This document shows positions 58,201 through 64,000 of a stretch of DNA of 64,000 bases, piece by piece. Below the pieces are notes generated by a model. That model was not told the origin of the DNA. It saw only the letters and a list, made by a program, of their open reading frames with translations, and made no database searches. Source of the DNA: Cycas panzhihuaensis (lineage: Eukaryota; Cycadophyta). Location of the stretch: contig CM041465.1 in NCBI GenBank assembly GCA_023213395.1, forward strand, positions 152,217,741 through 152,281,740, read 5' to 3'. The translations under genes and the position numbers were made by a program. The stretch's first letter is position 1. Each line of letters begins with the position of its first letter.

Positions 58201-58809
58201 CTACCATATGTTGCTAAAAATCAAAATGTCATCAAGATAAACAATAACAAAATTATCCAAGTAAGGCCTTAACATTTCATTCATTAGCCTCATGAATGTT
58301 GCAGGAGCATTACACAATCTGAAAGGCATAACCATCCATTCAAAGAGTCCTTGCTTTGTTTTAAAGGTTGTCTTCCATGTGTCCTCCTCCTTGACCCTAA
58401 CTTGGTGATAACCGCTTTTCAAATCCAACTTAGTAAAATAACAAGCATGCTGAATTTGATCAAGCAAATCATCTATGTGAGGCAAAGGGTAGTGATTTTT
58501 AATTGTAATTTTATTCAAAGCACGAAAGTCTATACACATTCTCCATCCTTCATCCTTCTTAGGCACCAAGACAATTGGTGACCCGCAAGGTGAACATAAA
58601 GGTCTTATGACCCCTTGATCAAGTAACTCCTTAACTTGCCTCTTTATCTCATTATTCTCTACAATGGAGTGCCTATACAAAGTAACATTAGGCAATGGTG
58701 CATCTCCTACAAGTGTGATTTCATGCTCTATCTTTCTCTTTGGTGGTAGCCCATCAACATGTTGAAATAGAATATCATACCTTGTCTTTAACTCCTTAAT
58801 TTGTTGCAT
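58201..58809 (-). CDS. Gypsy-C reverse transcriptase, intact frame
   Basis: Uninterrupted 202 residues of gypsy RT: HVDGLPPKRKIEHEITLVGD, KELLDQGVIRPLCSPCGSPI, VLVPKKDEGWRMCIDFRALN, YFTKLDLKSGYHQVRVKEED, GLFEWMVMPFRLCNAPATF and active site YLDD at 58,228-58,239. All motif Asp residues are intact. It would be part of a larger gag-pol polyprotein; the ATG at 58,809 is internal, and stops at 58,810 and 58,200 come from later mutation. Whole-element activity is unlikely. Confidence 0.9.
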   Translation of the reverse strand: MQQIKELKTRYDILFQHVDGLPPKRKIEHEITLVGDAPLPNVTLYRHSIVENNEIKRQVKELLDQGVIRPLCSPCGSPIVLVPKKDEGWRMCIDFRALNKITIKNHYPLPHIDDLLDQIQHACYFTKLDLKSGYHQVRVKEEDTWKTTFKTKQGLFEWMVMPFRLCNAPATFMRLMNEMLRPYLDNFVIVYLDDILIFSNIW

Positions 58810-59830
58810 TTATTTAGGTGATATAAGAAGAGTATCAGTAGAAGGACCTTCTTCATCTCCTGGCTCTTCTTTTCTCCTTACCATTAAGATGATGAATTTA
58901 CCACATGCATTGATCATCCTTTTTGCTTGAGTGGTTGAAATTAATGCTATCTTATCCAAGTGCTTCTTTGTGGCCTTTATGATGAAGCCCTTGTTATCCT
59001 TCATCAACCGATACTTTCTCTCCCTTCGATAGAAGAGTGCATCTCGATCCCACAAGTAGGGACTCCCAAGCAGAACATGGCATACATCTAATGGCACCAC
59101 ATCATATATTACTTCATTAACAAAATCATTAGTGATGGAAAATTTAAGTGTACATTGCTTTGATATTTACATTTCCACATCTTTATGGATCCAACTAAGA
59201 GGATATGGGTGAGGGTGAGGAGTAGTTACCAACCCAATGCTCTTTACCAAACTTTCCGAGATCAAATTCTTTTGGCTCCCCATATCTATAATGGCACCAA
59301 TAATATTATTTCCTACTTGAAGCTTCAAGTGAAATAATTCCTCCCTTGTAGCATCATCTCCATAATTTGTAAGTAGAGTAACCTTCTCTCCTTCTCCTTC
59401 ACTTTGAATCTCCACCTCAGAAAGTAGTGTTTTGCCTTTTTCCTTCTTTCTTAATTCCATATCCTTGATATGCTTTGGCTTTAGCTCTGGATGCAACTTC
59501 CAACACTTTGCTGCAATATGACCACTAATATCACAATGCTCACAATAGTTAGAACTTTTAACAAAATTAGTTATTTTCTTCTTTCCTTCTTGCCTTTTAG
59601 ATGAGTGTAATTTAGAATTCTTTTCATACTTATTAGAAGTAAAAGTAGAATCTTTAGATATGAATGTAGGTTTCTTGCTTTTACTTTCTATTGCCATAGC
59701 CATTCTACTTGCTTCTCCAATGGATTGAACCTTAAAAAGCCTTAGTTCCTTTCTTATGTATTCATGTAATACTCTAATGAATTTCATAAGAGTGATATGT
59801 TCATCCATATTAATACCAAGTAGCATGCCA
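58810..59830 (-). pseudogene. Gypsy-C nucleocapsid and protease
   Basis: Minus strand. MDEHITLMKFIRVLHEYIRK (gag end), a Ser/Lys-rich linker, zinc knuckle CEHCDISGHIAAKC intact at 59,503-59,544, then the aspartic protease region: VTLLTNYGDDATREELFHLK, AIIDMGSQKNLISESLVKSI, where the D-S/T-G triad is D-M-G (59,278-59,286), probably inactivating. After a gap near 59,110-59,166, 59,100-58,810 reads VPLDVCHVLLGSPYLWDRDA, the protease C-terminal domain typical of plant gypsy elements, and the linker to RT. Confidence 0.88.
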
Positions 59831-59892
59831 TACCTAAAAAATAAAGAAGTATAGTCTTGGACACATACACCTCTCCCTTGGCATAAATATTT

Positions 59893-60444
59893 CTAAGTGA
59901 CCCATTGGTCTTCCTCATGACCTATGGGGTAGTATTGCTTCTTTATTATTTTCTTAAAATCCATCCATGAAAAAGAAGATATATCATGAGTCTTCAAATA
60001 TGCATTCCACCATGTCAATGTATGTTTACACAACTTGAGCCTAGCAAATGAAAGCTTTTGAGCATTACTATAAGCATAAATTGTGAAGTAGGTTTCAAGT
60101 TGATCTAACCAATGGTCAAACTTTTCAGCATTTACCTCTCCATCATAAGTTTGAATATCCAACTTTGCATCCACCTTGAAGGGTTGATGAGATGAAGTAC
60201 CCTTGCTTTCTTCAAATGAGTGCTTTAAGGTCTCCTCCTCTTCCTCTTCATGGTTGTGGTCATATATGGATCCTCCTTCAACTTCCTTCTCTTTGCCTTT
60301 TCCCTTGACTAGAGGTAGAAGTTGGGTCATCATTTTCATCAAGACTTCTACGTTCTTCTCAAGCTTTTCAAATCTAATTTCTCCATCTTCTTTTTCAGCC
60401 ATGGTGCTTGGATTCTTTCTTTGTCTTCTTGGTAATTGCAACAC
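59893..60444 (-). pseudogene. Gypsy-C gag capsid
   Basis: 183 uninterrupted residues. Acidic/coiled N-terminus with MAEKEDGEIRFEKLEKNVEV, then the retrotransposon gag domain DIQTYDGEVNAEKFDHWLDQ, ETYFTIYAYSNAQKLSFARL, TLTWWNAYLKT, SWMDFKKIIKKQYYP. It ends at TAG at 59,893, where family members have Trp (QWVTW), and a frameshift near 59,845 separates it from the nucleocapsid frame. The likely start is MAEKEDG at 60,402; the preceding residues are probably leader. Confidence 0.88.
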
Positions 60445-60535
60445 AAGAAAAGCTTCACCTTTCTCTTTGTATCCTTTCCTTGTTTGTACTATTCAAGTCC
60501 CCACAACAAAGATCACATGCTTTGATACCAAAATA
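60445..60535 (-). promoter_or_regulatory. Gypsy-C leader with primer-binding site
   Basis: Minus strand TGGTATCAAAGC at 60,520-60,531, one base from the Met-tRNA site, five bases after the LTR. The leader to gag is short, as is normal. Confidence 0.85.
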
Positions 60536-61400
60536 TGATCCCAAAATAGAGCTTAATTGGTGAAGAAGTTAATTATCAACCTTTTTTCCTTGAGATCATG
60601 GGAGGTAGTGTAGAAATCCCAATAATATCAAAACAAAAATGAGCCCACAAAAGGAAATTCTACACCAAATCATTTAATTTTGACATTGCTCTGAAAGTAT
60701 GAGGAGTAGTACTTTTATTAAACTATGAAAATCTCTATTTAATGGTGGAGAAATCAACTAGCAAAAGAATGGTTAAATTACAAGGAATAAATGATACAAT
60801 TATACCATAAGGGGGACTCCAACCCTCCAAAATGCTTCTCCAAGGATGCTTCCCAAATAAAGTGCCTTTCAGCTCTAAGAACCACCTCTCCAACCTATAA
60901 TAGGGCTCAATTTATAGAAAGAAACCCAAATTTCATGTTTAACAAGTGGCAATCATACAAGTATAAGCACTAACCACCAAAATGCATGTTGTCCAAGTGG
61001 CCTTCATGCAATTCTTAAAAGTTGTATCTTGTAACTGACCTTAACTAACTCTAATTCAGCTTAAATTTAGTACACATATGGGAACACATGTTCCCTTCCC
61101 TTCCTCAAAATTTTAGCTCATTTGGATGTCATTTGACTGCATTTTTATTTATTTAATGATAATATGTATTTGTTTATTTTCTGCTAGCTGTGGAATTAAT
61201 TTTATGTAAAACAAGGCTTGAACTCTAATCAAATGATATTTTCTGAATCCCACCTTTTGGACACATGTAGTGGGATGTGTCTTGTTCCTTTACATAAAAT
61301 TTCAAATAATTTTGATACCATTTGGCCATATCTCTTTCAGTTATTCCAATGCCTAGCATTTTCTGCATCCTGTAAACATATGGTAGATCCTCCTGGATCA
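60536..61400 (-). repeat. Gypsy-C 5' LTR (right)
   Basis: Same length and ends as the left LTR. Confidence 0.95.
60906..60916 (-). promoter_or_regulatory. TATA box in Gypsy-C 5' LTR
   Basis: Minus strand CTATAAATTGAG in mid-LTR, conserved in both copies. Confidence 0.55.
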
Positions 61401-61405
61401 TTTAG

Positions 61406-62300
61406 GCCCACTGTGACCTCAATTATGATCAAAATCTATTCAACATTTAAAAGGTTATACATTAAGTTGGGAAAAGGTGGATTATGATGATGAAACCAAA
61501 CCATGGAGAACCTATCTGCCTAGTTGACTCACATACCTTCCCCCTATTCATTAGGTTGTCTCCGAGTTTGTATCCTTCCCCATTATGGCCTTGAACATCT
61601 ATACTAATGGTGGGAGCCAAGGGAACCCAAGAATTTTCGTTGTAATATGGGTCATCCAAGATCATATGGGAACTATTCTCACTAATGCTAGCATCTTCAT
61701 CCCATAAGTAACCAATAATAAAGCCAAGTATCTAAGTCATTGGAGCTCTTATTAATGTTCTTAACTTTCATAATAGACCTACCAATATATTTTTATATTC
61801 TTAAATCATAGTTTACCAACTCACATATTTTTATCAAACTCATTTGAGCCATTTGCATTCTTTACTTGATGATGTTACTACCCTATTAATATAATTTTTT
61901 ATTATTACAACTTAACACATTCCAAGAACCTAAAATATTAAAGCTAACTTTCTTGCCTCCCATATAATTAAATGCCATCATTTATAGCCTATTTTAGGAG
62001 GGTTCTTTTTCCTTTTTATAAGTCAGAGTAACCTTTCCATTCTCCCCTTGATTTGTACTTAAGGATTTCTTGTCTTCGTAATGAGAATAAACTACAACTC
62101 TAAAAACCTATCTACTAAAGAGTATAAACCATAGTAGTCAAATCCATTGCTAGTAATAGACATTTCACTCTAAAACAAGTATAAACTAATGTAAAAAACT
62201 TCATTATCAAGTATCCACAAAAGTATTAAAAAATAAAATAACATACTCAAAAAGATAAAATCAAAGGAATATATACAACTACCATACATTGGCATATGGT
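61406..62300 (+). pseudogene. Archaeal-type RNase H relic, Tat-like gypsy
   Basis: Plus strand. DYDDETKPWRTYLPS, then IMALNIYTNGGSQGNPRIFV (61,570-61,640), VIQDHMGTILTNASIFIP and TNNKAKYLS (the NNxAEY block). Near 61,920-61,970 IPRE-type sequence followed by IKADFLAS closes the domain after one frameshift. Asp of DGGS is Asn. It resembles the relic at 75-608. 62,030-62,290 matches the region just after the Tat-B integrase (53,860-54,090), so either this is a second, integrase-deleted copy, or the RNase H lies downstream of integrase in Tat-B, separated from it by the Gypsy-C insertion. Confidence 0.7.
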
Positions 62301-64000
62301 ATGACCATTACCAAAAGAGAAATATGTAACTTTACACTACTAATTAACTCTCATTATATTAGGGGACATATGGAGGGGGTTGCTATCAAAGGTTAAGAGT
62401 CATAGAATCATGATAAAAACACAATACATATCATATATAAATCATGAAAAATAATTCATATATAATAAATAATATGAATTGTACATGAATCATATGATAT
62501 AGCATAATACATCTGGAAGCACATCTCTAGGAGGTCACTAAAGATGGGACACTCTAAATAGGTACTAAGGCTAACAAATAAAGATCTAGAGGTGTAAAGG
62601 AAGATCAGGTTACCCTCAAAGGGTGTCCATGTATCGAAATGCAAGTTCAAGGACTTGCAACACACACGTTGCCCTATCTACTCTTGAAGAGTTGACGTGA
62701 ACTATTAAGTATAAGTGATGGAAAGGGTGGCATCCTTGGGTTACCAAGTAGCCTAGGTGAGGCTCTCCTATCCTTGTTAGGAAAGGAAGCAATAAAGGAC
62801 TCCCTTTCAAAAAATGGATATAAGATGAGAATAAAAGTATAAGACTAAGGTTTTGAGTTTTTTTTTATTTTTCCTAAGGAGTTACCTTTAGGGTTTGGGT
62901 CATGGTGCAAAATTATGTTTATTATTTCTCTTAGTTACAAGAGGAAGTAATGCTGTATCTTCTTATTTTTAGGGTGTAGTTTATTATATGAAATGATGTT
63001 ATTTTGCTTGCAACAAAATGTTTCTTTTGATAAAGTTTATGAAGTACAAACACTCACCCTCACTCTCTTTTCACTTTGGAGGTCAAGGGATGCAAGGAAG
63101 AACAAAGGAGAGAATGTTGCAATAATCTCTTTTTAAGTTTCTTTTCAATGCAAGGAAACCTGTGCTTTGGTTCCACTATGTTCCGTAGTTTCATTTCTTA
63201 CATGCATGTGCATACATAAGAATGATAATTAGGTATAAAGGCTATGTAATATTTCCTTCTCTTAGTTGTGTTCGTTATATATGTAAAGAGAAAGGAATGC
63301 ATTCACTATTTTCCAATTTCTTTCTAACGTGCATATGTGTGTGCAAAAATAAAAAAGAGGAAGTGAAGCTTATGCAACATTTTTCTTTTAATATAAAAGA
63401 AGAAGGAAGAAATACTTTTTACTTGATGTTATAGCTTTGACTTGTATATGCAATATACATGCATAAATGGAAGAAATAATCTCTTCCTTGCTATGCTTCT
63501 TTTATGAAAAGAGAGAGGAGAAGAGAATGTATATGTGCCTTTTCTTTTTCCAAAGAAAAAAAACAAGAATGTGCTATATTCAAACTACCCTTTTTACTTT
63601 TGTTGCAATAGATGAATTTGAGTGGAGGTAAGTAAGAGCAAGATGGGTTTTGGAAGAGTGCACCTAGTATGTGATGTTTTATGTTGATCTCATAGTTGCT
63701 CATATGCTTCTCCCTTACTAATGACACAAGCTCCTTTGTTGCCACAATAGTTGTTAAGAGTGAAAAAGGGGGGTTGCCTTACCTTTCTCAAATCCAAAAT
63801 GTAATGTTGCAATAATTAAAAAAAAAGGAAAGAAAGCAATAAAGCCAAAATATTAACCTAACTATAGTACTAAAAGGTGATTGACATTACCTTATGATGA
63901 AGAATGATTTGTAAGCAGAAGCAAGCCTCTCACCTATAAGACAAAGCAAAGAACTTTTCCCATAAGCAACAAATATATACTTCCTAGATATATTCATACC
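62301..64000. other. No gene seen
   Basis: AT-rich. Open frames at 62,456-62,810, 63,222-63,434 and 63,491-63,745 have no recognisable motif. Loosely repeated words around ACATGCATGTGCATACATAA, CGTGCATATGTGTGTGC and ATATACATGCATAAATGG at 63,200, 63,330 and 63,450 suggest an old degenerate repeat with a period near 120 bases. Confidence 0.35.

Larger units (their letters stand above)
55032..61400 (-). mobile_element. Gypsy-C, full-length Ty3/gypsy element, relatively young
   Basis: Two 865-bp LTRs (55,032-55,896 and 60,536-61,400) and a perfect target duplication TTTAG (55,027-55,031, 61,401-61,405). On the minus strand: 5' LTR, primer-binding site, gag with zinc knuckle, protease, RT, RNase H, integrase, purine tract, 3' LTR. 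In the first 250 bases the LTRs differ at nine positions by eye. Long frames and catalytic residues survive, with one or two stops and a frameshift in gag. It lies in Tat-like DNA that continues on both sides. Confidence 0.95.

Noticed and set aside
56006-58581. Plus-strand open frames across Gypsy-C (e.g. 55,910-56,222 and 58,351-58,581)
   Set aside because: Antisense shadows of the gypsy pol on the minus strand.

Overview
Nuclear DNA of a plant, probably a large-genome seed plant. A gymnosperm is plausible from the density and great age of the retroelements, but the species cannot be fixed from sequence alone. The window is about 64 kb of nested and decayed LTR retrotransposons in AT-rich, CpG-poor DNA. 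The only non-transposon genes I can support are two threonine tRNA genes facing each other near 28.1-28.5 kb. I found no intact host protein gene. One recognisable host-gene fragment (N-terminus of a molybdenum cofactor sulfurase-like protein) sits inside a non-autonomous LTR element.

Layout. 0.1-7.1 kb: minus-strand Ty3/gypsy relics of a Tat-like lineage (RT, RNase H, integrase, and a separate archaeal-type RNase H), with an opposite-strand relic that reads as a plant mobile domain plus coiled coil. 7.1-9.4 kb: a Ty1/copia RT fragment, then the integrase tail, chromodomain and LTR of a chromovirus. 9.4-14.8 kb: Copia-1, an old full-length copia element inserted in that LTR (TSD AGGAT). 15.3-17.9 and 29.6-32.0 kb: two copies of an unidentified 2.4-2.6 kb repeat in opposite orientation. 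18.2-18.4 kb: long AT microsatellite. 20.4-20.7 kb: orphan minus-strand LTR with primer-binding site. 23.0-26.4 kb: non-autonomous LTR element with perfect TSD GACTA carrying the host-gene fragment. 28.1-28.5 kb: tRNA-Thr(UGU) on plus and tRNA-Thr(AGU) on minus. 33.9-38.9 kb: Copia-2, old full-length. 39.8-40.5 kb: minus-strand copia RT/RNase H fragment.

42.6-53.9 kb: plus-strand Tat-like gypsy pol (Tat-B), split in its RT domain by Copia-3 (42,820-51,466, minus strand). Copia-3 is comparatively young: perfect TSD ATATT, LTRs differing at 11 aligned positions, and a leader of about 3.7 kb before gag. 55.0-61.4 kb: Gypsy-C, a minus-strand gypsy element (perfect TSD TTTAG, two 865-bp LTRs, catalytic residues largely intact) inserted in further Tat-like DNA that resumes at 61.4 kb with an archaeal-type RNase H. 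62.3-64.0 kb: no recognisable gene.

The elements form at least two age layers. Tat-A/B, Copia-1 and Copia-2 are riddled with stops, mostly TAG where Gln or Trp is expected, as C-to-T decay of methylated DNA would give. Copia-3 and Gypsy-C are younger and keep CpG and long frames. Homology calls were made by reading translations against remembered family motifs; no database search was run.
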